Shown: piece by piece, positions 1 to 8,986 of the stretch
How positions within the stretch are numbered: position 1 is the first letter of the stretch
Layout of the letters: every line of letters begins with the position of its first letter
Origin: Bacteroidota bacterium
GTDB lineage: Bacteria > Bacteroidota > Bacteroidia > Chitinophagales > Chitinophagaceae
Direction: 5' to 3'
DNA length: 64,000 bases
NCBI GenBank assembly: GCA_016183765.1
Contig: JACPEA010000007.1
Coordinates: 88,076 to 152,075 of the forward strand
The notes under the pieces: generated by a model
The model's database searches: none
What the model saw: the letters and a program-made list of their open reading frames with translations, nothing else
What the model was told of the DNA's origin: nothing
Program-made: the position numbers and the translations under genes

Positions 1-1168
1 CTGCGGAAAAACGGGCACCCCGGTAGTTCACATATTCCAGGTCGGCGCTGATAAATGCGCGCTGCCTGCGGGTATCGCTGATCTCACGGAATACGTAACT
101 GGCACTGATGATGGCCCTCCAGGGCGTGATCATATTGTATTTACGTTCGCCGGAACGGCCGCTGTTCAGCGCATTGCTGCTGGCGGTACGGATGCCTGCA
201 TAACTTTCTGTGTTGGCGGTGATGGAAGAACTGATCTTGTCGGTATAACCCATCAACTGCGGACTGTGAAAGGCAAAACCGATGCGCCAGTATTCTTTTG
301 GTTTGTAGATCGTTCCCAGTTTCACACCTACGCCAATACCCTGTGAGGAAAAGTTCTCGGTGTACTCAAATGATTTGAAGTGATTATCGGAACGGCTGGT
401 GGCATCCGTTTCGCTGTAAGTAAGGTTGCGCCGGTAACTGATCACCGGGATGGTGAGACTGCCGCCTACATACATTTTATCTTCCAGGTTACCGGCAAGG
501 CCGAGTGCAATCTCATGATAACCGCCAAAAGTACTGGCGTCGTACGATTGATTCACGCCGCTGGAGATAGGCACCAGGCTCTGGTAACCAATCACCGATC
601 CGCCCGGGCCGCTCAACGTATCGATCAGGAAAGTGCGGAACGCAAGGGAAGATCCAAAGATATAATTGTTCAAAGCTGCATTGGTATCGGCCCGGTCGCG
701 GGTAAGTTCTTCCAGGTATTGCTCTGTAAAAGAACTCATGTTATTGAATCCCTTGAACTGGATATGATTGTTGTAATTGGCCACCTGGTTCACCGAAATG
801 GCAACGGCGCTGCTGGTCCATTTGCGTTCCCTGCCGTTGTTGGATGAGCTCAGGATGAACCCGGAAGCGCCGTAATTAAAATTATTCCGGTTGCTGAGGG
901 TGTCGGTGCCCCGGTAGTTGAACTTATTCCTGTTCAGGCCAAAGCCCGGACTCAAAACAAATTCATTCGTTTTGAATAGGCCGATACCTGCTGGATTCAC
1001 GTGGTTGGCGGTGATATCGCCGCCCAGTGATCCCATCACACCTCCGGTAGCCATGTTGCGACCGGTACCGTTCTGGGTAAACCAGGCAGTGCGTAAGGCA
1101 TCATCGGGGTTTTGGGCAAACAGGGTGGTAGTGGCTATGGAAAATAGAACGAGTAGACATTTTTTCAT
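1..1168 (-). CDS. Outer membrane transport protein, FadL/PorV-like (3' end outside window)
   Basis: The reading frame opens with an ATG at 1168 and stays open to the window edge, giving about 389 residues of a longer protein. It begins with a signal peptide (MKKCLLVLFSIATTTLFA, then Q). Next come a glycine-rich segment (NMATGGVMGSLGGD) and an NPAG motif, the usual opening of FadL/OmpP1/PorV-type 14-stranded barrels in Bacteroidota. The rest is rich in alternating aromatic and polar residues, as expected for beta strands. The role is probably outer membrane transport of a hydrophobic or unknown substrate. The family call is inference from the N-terminal pattern; the barrel end is not visible. 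The substrate cannot be read from sequence. Confidence 0.6.
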   Translation of the reverse strand, partial: MKKCLLVLFSIATTTLFAQNPDDALRTAWFTQNGTGRNMATGGVMGSLGGDITANHVNPAGIGLFKTNEFVLSPGFGLNRNKFNYRGTDTLSNRNNFNYGASGFILSSSNNGRERKWTSSAVAISVNQVANYNNHIQFKGFNNMSSFTEQYLEELTRDRADTNAALNNYIFGSSLAFRTFLIDTLSGPGGSVIGYQSLVPISSGVNQSYDASTFGGYHEIALGLAGNLEDKMYVGGSLTIPVISYRRNLTYSETDATSRSDNHFKSFEYTENFSSQGIGVGVKLGTIYKPKEYWRIGFAFHSPQLMGYTDKISSSITANTESYAGIRTASSNALNSGRSGERKYNMITPWRAIISASYVFREISDTRRQRAFISADLEYVNYRGARFSA

Positions 1169-1246
1169 ACAAGTGTTTTTGGATACACGAGGAACGTGCA
1201 GACCTGACCAGGCGTTTAATAATGGAAAGATGACTATTGGAAGGCT

Positions 1247-2035
1247 TTATCCTCTTCCGCCACGACCGGTACTGGTGCTGCTGCCGGTGCTCTTGAATCC
1301 GCCGCTGTTACCACCCGCACTGCTGCTGGTAGCGGGTGGCGTATAGGTTGGATTATTGGAAGGCGTGTTGGAAAAAGTCCTTGCCGGTCTGTCGTAACTG
1401 TAGTTGCTGCTGCCCTCGGAGGAACCGGAGAACACCCTTTTTAGCAGGCTGCCAAAATTACTGTTACTGCCACTGGGTACAAAAGCGCCTGTTTTGGAAT
1501 CTTTGTAGCCGTAATTGCTGTTATCGTAAGTTTTGTTCCGGTAGGCGGTAATATTGCTGCCAAAAGTGTACCCACCCGGGCCCGGGTTACGGGGTGCCAG
1601 TGAGTAATAATGTACAACCGTGTACACGGGGCTGCTCCATCCCCAGCCATACCTGCCGGGATAGTAATTACCGTAGCCCATACCCAACCCAAAACCGGGA
1701 CTCCAGTAAGCGTAAGGGTTCAGGCTGTTGTAATATTGGTAATTGTATGAGCCGAAATCATAGCGGCTATCGTACCAGTAATCAAAATTGTCGATCCCGC
1801 CCCAACGGTAGCGGTTGGCTACTTTCATGCGCAGGTACCTGTCGTCCATGCTGCTGATATACGCCTGGTAGGCTTCTTTCTGCCTTTGCTGATCTTTCTG
1901 GATCAGTACCTCATCTCCCAACTCACGGCCGGGTGAATAATACACATCATCAGGTGTCTGCCCGTTTTTAAAGGCGGTAGAACAACCGGAGAGTAAGGTT
2001 ACAGCGAGTACCGATAGTAGTAAAACCTGTTTCAT
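1247..2035 (-). CDS. Tyr/Gly/Ser-rich lipoprotein of unknown function
   Basis: A 262-residue protein with a clear lipoprotein signal peptide (lipobox LLSGC, Cys18), so it is probably anchored in the outer or inner membrane. Residues 20-80 are charged and helical (QKDQQRQKEAYQAYISSMDD). Residues 85-150 are strongly enriched in Tyr, Trp and Gly (YDFGSYNYQYYNS). The C-terminus is a low-complexity Ser/Thr/Gly tail ending GRGGRG. I recognise the type as a conserved hypothetical of Chitinophagaceae but know no function. It lies 78 bp from the upstream barrel gene on the same strand and diverges from proS. Confidence 0.72.
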   Translation of the reverse strand: MKQVLLLSVLAVTLLSGCSTAFKNGQTPDDVYYSPGRELGDEVLIQKDQQRQKEAYQAYISSMDDRYLRMKVANRYRWGGIDNFDYWYDSRYDFGSYNYQYYNSLNPYAYWSPGFGLGMGYGNYYPGRYGWGWSSPVYTVVHYYSLAPRNPGPGGYTFGSNITAYRNKTYDNSNYGYKDSKTGAFVPSGSNSNFGSLLKRVFSGSSEGSSNYSYDRPARTFSNTPSNNPTYTPPATSSSAGGNSGGFKSTGSSTSTGRGGRG

Positions 2036-2118
2036 ATAAGCAGGATTAGGGTTAGATAAAGCTAAGTTACCTACATTTGCGCAGCCGTTATGACTGCTTA
2101 CAATTATTTGACAAATCC

Positions 2119-2148
2119 TTTGCCAACTAACAATTGTAAGTATTTTAG
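2119..2148 (+). promoter_or_regulatory. Predicted promoter of proS
   Basis: TTTG (2119-2122), an 18-bp spacer and TATTTTAG (2141-2148, one mismatch to TAnnTTTG) match the Bacteroidota housekeeping promoter. With the first T at -12, transcription would start near 2153, 22 bp before the proS ATG. Confidence 0.45.
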
Positions 2149-2174
2149 TACGTTAAAAGAATGTTAAATAAAAT

Positions 2175-3653
2175 ATGGGTAAGGAAATTACATCAAGAGC
2201 GCAGGATTATTCACAATGGTATAATGACCTGGTGATCAAGGGAAGTCTTGCAGATTATAGTGCTGTCAGGGGTTGTATGGTGATCAAACCCTATGGTTTT
2301 GCCTTGTGGGAGAATATGCGGGATGTGCTGGACAGGATGTTCAAGGAAACCGGTCACCAGAATGCGTATTTCCCGTTATTCGTTCCCAAGAGCCTGTTCG
2401 AGGCTGAGGAAAAGAATGCTGAGGGTTTTGCCAAGGAATGTGCCGTGGTAACCCATTACCGCCTTACATCAGACCCGAATAACAAAGGCAAACTGATCGT
2501 TGACCCCGAAGCCAGGCTGGAAGAAGAGCTGGTGGTTCGTCCTACCAGTGAAGCGATCATCTGGAATACGTATAAAGGATGGATACAATCGTACCGCGAC
2601 CTGCCTATCCTGGTGAACCAGTGGGCTAATGTGGTTCGTTGGGAAATGCGTACCCGTTTGTTCCTCCGCACGGCGGAATTTCTCTGGCAGGAAGGGCATA
2701 CGGCCCATGCCACAGCGCAAGAAGCCATAGTGGAGACAAAAAAAATGCTGGATGTATACGCCGATTTTGCTGAGAACTGGATGGCATTGCCCGTGATCAA
2801 AGGGGTGAAAAGTCCGAACGAACGTTTTGCCGGCGCAGAAGATACCTATTGTATTGAAGCGCTGATGCAGGATGGTAAAGCCTTACAGGCCGGGACTTCA
2901 CATTTCCTGGGACAGAATTTTGCCAAAGCATTTGATGTGAAGTTCACCGACAGGGATAATAAACTGGATTATGTATGGGCCACCAGCTGGGGGGTAAGTA
3001 CCCGGTTGATCGGCGCCCTGGTAATGGCGCATAGTGATGATGACGGATTGATACTGCCTCCGAAGATCGCACCGGTGCAGGTGGTGATCGTACCCATTTA
3101 CAAAGGGGAGGAGCAGAAAGCGATGATCGACGAAAAAGTACATGCGGTGGTGAAGAACCTGAAAGCAATGGGCATTTCGGTGAAATACGACGATAGCGAC
3201 AATGCAAGACCCGGATGGAAATTTGCCGAATACGAGATGAAAGGGGTTCCGGTACGCATTGCCATTGGCGCCCGTGATCTTGAGAACAATGTGGTGGAAG
3301 TAGCCAGGAGAGACACCAAAGAAAAAAACACCGTAAACATGGATGGTATTGAGAACCATATCAGCCAGTTGCTGGAAGAAATACAGGTCAACCTGTTCAA
3401 CAGGGCCAAACAGTTCCGTGATGAACGTATCACCCGTACAGATAACTGGGACGAGTTTGTGCAGTTACTGGATAACAAAGGCGGGTTCATATCGGCTCAC
3501 TGGGACGGTACGGCTGAAACAGAAGACAAGATCAAGGACCTCTGTAAAGCCACGATACGTTGTATCCCATTAGATAACCCGCAGGAAGAAGGAAAATGTA
3601 TTTTAACAGGCAACCCTTCTGCACAAAGGGTTTTATTTGCCAGAGCGTATTAG
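2175..3653 (+). CDS. proS: Proline--tRNA ligase
   Basis: Charges tRNA-Pro with proline in the cytosol. The 492-residue length and N-terminus ([17 protein letters not shown]) match the shorter archaeal/eukaryote-like ProS type, which lacks the editing insertion of the E. coli enzyme. Class II synthetase motifs are visible: RPTSEAIIW (motif 2 region), [14 protein letters not shown], and [10 protein letters not shown] followed by [13 protein letters not shown] (motif 3). The C-terminal anticodon-binding domain follows ([12 protein letters not shown]) and ends in the characteristic Tyr (FARAY). Start chosen at 2175 because the conserved N-terminus begins there, 22 bp after a predicted transcription start. 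Single gene, followed by a repeat-rich spacer. Confidence 0.97.
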   Translation: MGKEITSRAQDYSQWYNDLVIKGSLADYSAVRGCMVIKPYGFALWENMRDVLDRMFKETGHQNAYFPLFVPKSLFEAEEKNAEGFAKECAVVTHYRLTSDPNNKGKLIVDPEARLEEELVVRPTSEAIIWNTYKGWIQSYRDLPILVNQWANVVRWEMRTRLFLRTAEFLWQEGHTAHATAQEAIVETKKMLDVYADFAENWMALPVIKGVKSPNERFAGAEDTYCIEALMQDGKALQAGTSHFLGQNFAKAFDVKFTDRDNKLDYVWATSWGVSTRLIGALVMAHSDDDGLILPPKIAPVQVVIVPIYKGEEQKAMIDEKVHAVVKNLKAMGISVKYDDSDNARPGWKFAEYEMKGVPVRIAIGARDLENNVVEVARRDTKEKNTVNMDGIENHISQLLEEIQVNLFNRAKQFRDERITRTDNWDEFVQLLDNKGGFISAHWDGTAETEDKIKDLCKATIRCIPLDNPQEEGKCILTGNPSAQRVLFARAY

Positions 3654-3807
3654 AATATTGAACAGAGGAACAAGGAACAGATGAATATTGAACAGAGGAA
3701 CAAGGAACAGATGAATATTGAACAGATGAACAAGGAACAGATGAATGTTGAATGAAAATAGCTGATGATCTTCGGTTCCCTGCTCATCTGTTCGTCTGTT
3801 CATTTGT
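3653..3807. repeat. 30-bp tandem repeat with a partly inverted partner
   Basis: About three copies of a 30-bp unit built from the words AATATTGAACAGA, GGAACAAGGAACAGATG fill 3653-3748. At 3774-3806 a segment (GGTTCCCTGCTCATCTGTTC) is roughly the reverse complement of the array, so the spacer between proS and truB could fold into a long imperfect hairpin. The same words recur near 63.3-63.4 kb. No coding potential. Confidence 0.7.
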
Positions 3808-3829
3808 TTTCTAATTGTGTGTTATTTTC

Positions 3830-4555
3830 ATGAAACAGAAACCGCTTCCGGAGTATATGCAACCTTATCTTGAGGGTAAGGTGTTGCTGTTTGATAAGCC
3901 ACTTCGCTGGACTTCTTTTGATATGGTTCGTAAGATACGGAACCTGACAAGGGTGATGAAAGTAGGGCATGCGGGCACCCTGGATCCGCTGGCCACCGGT
4001 TTACTGATCGTGTGTACCGGGAAGTTTACCAAGAAGATCAATGAATACATGGGGATGGAGAAAGAGTATACAGGAACTTTTACTCTTGGCGCCGTTACGC
4101 CTACGTTCGACCTGGAAAGTGAGCCCCGCGACCACAAAGAGTATAACCATCTTACTGAGCAAGCCATTCACCAGGCTACTCAAATCTTTACCGGAGAGAT
4201 CATGCAGGTGCCACCCATTCATTCTGCCATCAAACAGGAAGGCAAACCTGTGTACCTGGCCGCCAGGAAAGGAGTGGATGTTAAACTGGAACCCCGGCCG
4301 GTTACGATCTATTCTTTCACGATCGAAAAAATAGAACTGCCTGTTGTGCATTTCCGGGTGGTATGTTCTACGGGTACTTATATCAGGAGCCTGGCCCATG
4401 ATTTTGGTGCGGCCCTGGGTGTGGGCGGTTATATGAGCAGTTTGCGCAGGACCCGTATCGGCATATTCAAAGTGCAAGATGCACAGCGCATCGAAAGTTT
4501 TGAAGAGGAGCAGAAGCAACTGGCTGTTGCATCAGAAGGGCAGGCCGATGCCTAA
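3830..4555 (+). CDS. truB: tRNA pseudouridine(55) synthase TruB
   Basis: Makes pseudouridine-55 in the T-loop of tRNAs. The 241-residue product has the catalytic motif GHAGTLDPLATGLL with Asp52, the KxYxG segment (EKEYTGTFTLGA), the GEIMQVPPIHSAIKQEG loop and the C-terminal STGTYIRSLAHDFG motif. An in-frame ATG exists at 3815, but the ATG at 3830 gives the usual TruB N-terminus (a short tail then GKVLLFDKPLRWTSFD). The last 24 bp overlap the 3' end of the convergent tamL gene. Confidence 0.95.
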   Translation: MKQKPLPEYMQPYLEGKVLLFDKPLRWTSFDMVRKIRNLTRVMKVGHAGTLDPLATGLLIVCTGKFTKKINEYMGMEKEYTGTFTLGAVTPTFDLESEPRDHKEYNHLTEQAIHQATQIFTGEIMQVPPIHSAIKQEGKPVYLAARKGVDVKLEPRPVTIYSFTIEKIELPVVHFRVVCSTGTYIRSLAHDFGAALGVGGYMSSLRRTRIGIFKVQDAQRIESFEEEQKQLAVASEGQADA

Positions 4556-6907
4556 CTGTAAAGCGTAGTTGGGAATCTTTAATCCATTGGCCCTGTTCTC
4601 GGTCCACTGAAATTTGTCCATCCAGCCATTGTTGTATTGTCTGGCAGGGTCCTTCACTTTATAAGCCAGGTCGAGCCTGATCAGGAAGTAGGAAAAATCT
4701 ACCCGCACGCCGGTACCCACGCCGATCGCCAGATCACGCCCCAGGTTTTTAAAAGAGAATTTTGCTTCGGGGTCAATGGTATTGGTCTTCAGGTTCCAGA
4801 TATTACCGATATCTGCAAACAAAGCACTACCGATCTTAACGCCTGCAATGGTTGCCAGTGGGTAACGATATTCAATATTGGCTTCCAGCTGGAAGTCCCC
4901 AAAACGGTCGCGGTAACTGTTGGCGCTGGCACTGGCCTCGCTTTGCTTCGAACTGCCCAGTCCCAGCTGCCGCAATCCCCAGGCCCGCATACTGTATGGT
5001 CCGCCGGCAGAGAATTGTTTAAAGAAGGGCAGGGTCCTGTCGCGAAGCGTATCGTTTCCGTAATTATATCCTACTCCCGCAAAAGCCCGGAAAGCCAGTT
5101 CTGTCTTACGCATTTTGATCGACTCCCGGTATTCGGCTTCCAGTTTCACATAACGGTAGATCTGGTTGCGGATGCCGCCGAATAGACCGAACAAGCCACC
5201 TGCTTCTTCCAACCCAATACGCATATAATGGCTCCGGTTCGGATTGTTGCTATTGATGAAATTCCTTACCAGTGAAAGGCTCTGGCTGACTACCCTGCCT
5301 GAATTGAAAGAGGATCGTAAGAATGGGATGCTGTCGAACAAACGCCGTAATCCATCCAGCGTATCTATCGAGTATAGCTCAACATTCAGTGGTTTGTACA
5401 GCCAGGTATTGTTGCCTTTTTTCCATTCATATCCCCAACTGGTCACCAGTGAACGCAGTTTGTAAAAATCCCTTCTGTCCACATAAGAGCCGTTGACAGA
5501 GAACAGTGTTTTTTTATTGTCGAGCCTGCTCAACGCACGCCAGTTCTTGAAAGGAACGATGAGTTTGGGGAATGCATATGTGTGTCCTACATTCACCAGG
5601 AAGGTCTGCAGCAAACGGCTTTTGTCGCTGGTAAGCAGGTTTAGCTCCACGCCCGTACGCAAAGTGGTGAGCGACTGCACCGCGCTTTTCCATACGTTTT
5701 TGTTGTTGTAGGCAAAGTTGGTGGAGATGCCCCAGAGATTACCCAGGCCGAAATCGGCTGTGTTGCGGCTGCCTTCGAGGTCTATGGTGAAATTCTGCCT
5801 GATGGCGGGTGCCAGGAAAAAATATACGTCCAGGCTGTCTTTGCCCCGGATCACCGGCCTGGCATCCACCTGTTGCCAGGCACCGATCCGTCCAAGCGTA
5901 TTGATGGATTTGAAATAATCATTCTCATTGTACAGGGAACCGTTGCGTAAAAAAGTATGTTCGCGTAACGGGCGGTAATTGAAAAGTCCTTTTTTGTAAC
6001 GCATGGTCATATTCCTGCGATGGGTTTCCAGGAAATCGGTCCGTTTCAGCAGGCTGTCCGGGATATCGGACATTTGGGTCTCCGGATAGTAATACAGCTG
6101 ACCAATATAATATTGTTTAAGCCGGTTCGAATCGGTGATGGGCCTGTTGAAGATGGTAATGTCCCAGGTAGGATTCTCCCTTCTTGCTTTGGCCGCTTCT
6201 GCAATCAGCTGTGCCTGTTTAAAAGGGTCCAGTGTTAATTCAAGCAGGCGTGGATCGGTGGTATCGGCTTCTGCAAAAATGTCATCACGGGTAAACAGGA
6301 AATACCCGTTTTGCCGGTACAGGCTCACCAGCCTGTCCAGTTCAGCACTGATCAAACCCTTGGTATAGGGCACTCCTTTTTTCAGTAGGGTGCTGTTCTC
6401 TTTTTCTTTGGTAAGCTGCTGCAGGGTGCTATCGCCCAGGGCAAAGGAAACAGAATCAATGGTGATATTCTTACCCACCTGGATACGCATATGGATCTTT
6501 GCACGGATCTGTTCTTTTACGGTATCGATCTTCACGGAATCCGCATAAGTGGCGTAATAATATCCCTGTGAATTCAGGTAAGCATTCATCATCGCTTCGG
6601 TACGGGTGATATTGGCCGAATCGAACACCGGTGGGTTCTTGATCTTATAAAACACCCCGAACTGCTGGATCTTTGGTACTTTCAGGCTGTCATCCCAGTA
6701 GTTGACCAGTTCTTCGGACAAACGTTTTTTCTCATCTTTGGATATATTTCCTTTGAGTTCGATCTTGTTATCGAATACAAAAGCTTTGTTGGCGGGCGGA
6801 TTTTTGACGGTAGTGAAATTCACTATCGAACAGGAACTGAAGAGCACCAGCAGTAAGGAGAAACAGAGAAAAGAACGAATAGGTATATTATGAAAGGTCA
6901 AACCCAT
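4532..6907 (-). CDS. tamL: Translocation and assembly module lipoprotein TamL (Omp85/BamA-like)
   Basis: A 791-residue outer membrane assembly protein. It has a lipoprotein signal (LVLFSSCS, Cys26), which distinguishes the Bacteroidota TamL from proteobacterial TamA/BamA. POTRA-like repeats fill roughly residues 45-330 (for example GNISKDEKKRLSEELVNYWDD and TRTEAMMNAYLNSQGYYYATY). A 16-strand barrel follows, with the late-barrel segment FFKQFSAGGPYSMRAWGLRQLGLG, the Omp85 surface-antigen signature. It ends in a C-terminal strand finishing LGIGLPF. It probably helps insert outer membrane proteins with an inner-membrane TamB partner not seen here. Its start codon is only 5 bp from the divergent methyltransferase start, and its end overlaps truB by 24 bp. 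Confidence 0.82.
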   Translation of the reverse strand: MGLTFHNIPIRSFLCFSLLLVLFSSCSIVNFTTVKNPPANKAFVFDNKIELKGNISKDEKKRLSEELVNYWDDSLKVPKIQQFGVFYKIKNPPVFDSANITRTEAMMNAYLNSQGYYYATYADSVKIDTVKEQIRAKIHMRIQVGKNITIDSVSFALGDSTLQQLTKEKENSTLLKKGVPYTKGLISAELDRLVSLYRQNGYFLFTRDDIFAEADTTDPRLLELTLDPFKQAQLIAEAAKARRENPTWDITIFNRPITDSNRLKQYYIGQLYYYPETQMSDIPDSLLKRTDFLETHRRNMTMRYKKGLFNYRPLREHTFLRNGSLYNENDYFKSINTLGRIGAWQQVDARPVIRGKDSLDVYFFLAPAIRQNFTIDLEGSRNTADFGLGNLWGISTNFAYNNKNVWKSAVQSLTTLRTGVELNLLTSDKSRLLQTFLVNVGHTYAFPKLIVPFKNWRALSRLDNKKTLFSVNGSYVDRRDFYKLRSLVTSWGYEWKKGNNTWLYKPLNVELYSIDTLDGLRRLFDSIPFLRSSFNSGRVVSQSLSLVRNFINSNNPNRSHYMRIGLEEAGGLFGLFGGIRNQIYRYVKLEAEYRESIKMRKTELAFRAFAGVGYNYGNDTLRDRTLPFFKQFSAGGPYSMRAWGLRQLGLGSSKQSEASASANSYRDRFGDFQLEANIEYRYPLATIAGVKIGSALFADIGNIWNLKTNTIDPEAKFSFKNLGRDLAIGVGTGVRVDFSYFLIRLDLAYKVKDPARQYNNGWMDKFQWTENRANGLKIPNYALQLGIGLPF

Positions 6908-6912
6908 ACAGA

Positions 6913-7641
6913 ATGTTAAGCAAGAATGAGCTCAAATATATTCAATCTTTGTGCCAGAAAAAACAAAGGCAGGAAGAACGGCTGTTTATTGTAGAAGGCG
7001 CCAAGCCGGTAGAAGAACTGTTACTTACCCAATATGAGGTGAAAGGCATTTATGCCCTGCCTGCCTGGGCAGAGAAACACCGCAGTTTACCGAATCTGAC
7101 GGTGATCACCGAACAGGAACTGGACAGGATCAGCAACCTGCAAAGTCCTAACCAGGTACTGGCCGTAGTGGTGCAGCCGGAGCAGTCTGCCGGTCCTGTA
7201 CTGGAGAACCAGCTCACCCTGGTACTGGATAATATACAGGATCCCGGTAACCTGGGAACCATCATCCGCATTGCCGACTGGTTTGGGATCCGGCAGATTG
7301 TTGCCAGTCCGGACACCGTTGAACTCTATAATCCCAAAGTGATCCAGAGCACCATGGGTAGTTTTGCCAGGGTAGAGCTATGGTATATGCCCTTGCTACC
7401 CTTTCTGCAGGCGGTGAAACTGCCGGTGTACGGCGCTTTGCTGACGGGTAAGAACCTGTACGAGGAAACATCCCTGAAAGAGGGTCTGTTATTGATCGGA
7501 AATGAATCCAAAGGTATAACGCCGGAGTTGTTACAGTTTATTTCGCACCCCATTACCATTCCCAGGATCGGTGGAGCCGAATCGCTGAATGCTGCGGTGG
7601 CTGCTGGTATCATCGTATCGCATCTTACCCGGGTACAATAG
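6913..7641 (+). CDS. TrmH/SpoU-family RNA 2'-O-methyltransferase
   Basis: A 242-residue SPOUT enzyme that transfers methyl from S-adenosylmethionine to a ribose 2'-OH of rRNA or tRNA. The N-terminal substrate-binding domain (MLSKNELKYIQSLCQKK, then RLFIVEGAKPVEELL) is typical of the RlmB/TsnR-like branch. The three SpoU motifs are present: DNIQDPGNLGTIIRIADWFG, LLIGNESKGI and IPRIGGAESLNAAVAAGI, which form the trefoil knot. The start is fixed by the conserved N-terminus and lies 5 bp from the tamL start, so its promoter must lie within tamL. The exact target nucleotide cannot be told. Confidence 0.9.
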   Translation: MLSKNELKYIQSLCQKKQRQEERLFIVEGAKPVEELLLTQYEVKGIYALPAWAEKHRSLPNLTVITEQELDRISNLQSPNQVLAVVVQPEQSAGPVLENQLTLVLDNIQDPGNLGTIIRIADWFGIRQIVASPDTVELYNPKVIQSTMGSFARVELWYMPLLPFLQAVKLPVYGALLTGKNLYEETSLKEGLLLIGNESKGITPELLQFISHPITIPRIGGAESLNAAVAAGIIVSHLTRVQ

Positions 7642-7654
7642 TTGGATGCCGGTA

Positions 7655-8893
7655 TTACCGGAACTGGATCGCTTTTACCGGCTCTATCTTTTTGATGAGC
7701 CAGGTAGGAATGATCAGGGCCAGGTAACAGACCACGGCCGTAGCAGCGCATACCAGTGCGATCTGCCACCAGATAATATGTACGGGAGCGGTGGATACAT
7801 AATAGGAGGTTTCATCCAGCGTAATAAAACCGGTGGACTGTTGCAGTAAACAGAGCCCTGTACCCAGTATAAAACCTGCACCAATACCCGTGAACGTGAT
7901 CACGGTGGCATGGTAGAGAAACAATTGCCGGATCAGCCCGTCTTCGGCTCCCAGTGCCTTCAGGATGCCTACCATGCGGGTACGTTCCAGTATCAGTATC
8001 AGCAAACAGGTGATGAGGTTGATGATGGCCACCACCGACATCACGATGAAGATCACATCGCGGTTCATATCCTGTATGCTCAGCCAGTCGAAGATATTGG
8101 GATACACTTCGCGGATACTGCGGCTCATCCAGGCGGCGGGTAAGGCATCGGATAAACGGTTGCTTACGCTGTCGATGTTGCTGTGTTCTTTCAGGAAGAT
8201 CTCGTAGCCGCCTGTCTGGTCGGGCGCCCAGTCGTTCACCCGGCGTATCAGGTCCAGGTCGCCCAGCACAAATAGTTTGTCGTATTCTTCGATGCCCGTT
8301 TTGTAAATACCTACCACTGTCAGTTTCCGGTAGGTCCTGGCACCATCGGTCCCCGAAATAAAATAAACGGTAATGGTATCCGACAGGTTGATCTTGAGCT
8401 GGGCCGCCAGTTGCTGCGATAACAGGATCTCTTTGCTGTAACCGGCCGTATCAAAACGGATCCATCTGCCTTCGGAGAGATAAGGATATAAACGGCTGCT
8501 GTCATAATCCCGTTCAATACCTTTGAGCAATACCCCTTCAATCTCCTTGTTCTTTTCCAGTACGGCCGATTTGGTGGCAAAACCCTGCAGTTGCAGCACA
8601 TCCGGGTCCTGTTTGATCAATGCTTCAATGGCAGCATCTTTATTGATGGCCGTTTCTTCGGCCACCAGTGATTTGTTGGGCTCGTATTTTTGTACGCGTA
8701 CATGTCCCCAGAAGCTGAACACTTTCTCCGATACCGTTCGCTGGAAACCGTTCACAAAGGAGAGTGTGATGATCATGGCCATTACGCTGAGTGCTGTTGC
8801 GGTAATGGATAGGCGGATGATGAACCGAGAGAAGGTTTTCTGTCGGTTAAACGCGATCCTTTTGGCAATATGAAAAGCCAGGTTCAACGGCAC
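7655..8893 (-). CDS. LolC/LolE-like ABC transporter permease (FtsX family)
   Basis: A 412-residue inner membrane protein. It has one N-terminal transmembrane segment (about residues 24-46, ATALSVMAMIITLSFV), a large periplasmic MacB_PCD-type domain (residues 50-260) and three C-terminal membrane segments of the FtsX domain. This is the layout of lipoprotein-release permeases LolC/E. The frame is open further upstream to 9046, but that part overlaps the divergent gene and looks non-coding. I take the GTG at 8893 (MPLNLAFHIAKRIAF) as start, with TTG at 8887 as an alternative. No ATPase gene is adjacent. It converges with the methyltransferase gene, 13 bp away. Confidence 0.82.
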   Translation of the reverse strand: MPLNLAFHIAKRIAFNRQKTFSRFIIRLSITATALSVMAMIITLSFVNGFQRTVSEKVFSFWGHVRVQKYEPNKSLVAEETAINKDAAIEALIKQDPDVLQLQGFATKSAVLEKNKEIEGVLLKGIERDYDSSRLYPYLSEGRWIRFDTAGYSKEILLSQQLAAQLKINLSDTITVYFISGTDGARTYRKLTVVGIYKTGIEEYDKLFVLGDLDLIRRVNDWAPDQTGGYEIFLKEHSNIDSVSNRLSDALPAAWMSRSIREVYPNIFDWLSIQDMNRDVIFIVMSVVAIINLITCLLILILERTRMVGILKALGAEDGLIRQLFLYHATVITFTGIGAGFILGTGLCLLQQSTGFITLDETSYYVSTAPVHIIWWQIALVCAATAVVCYLALIIPTWLIKKIEPVKAIQFR

Positions 8894-8986
8894 GATTTTG
8901 GTTGCACCAAAACTACACTGCTGCAGGCAATGCCCCAAAAGCAATTGGTTACAGAAATGTTGTATGTTTAAACCTGAATGGCATAT

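Noticed and set aside
380..1346. Open frames on the plus strand opposite the left-edge barrel gene and the lipoprotein gene
   Set aside because: The minus-strand frames have proper signal peptides and family-like sequence; these are shadows.
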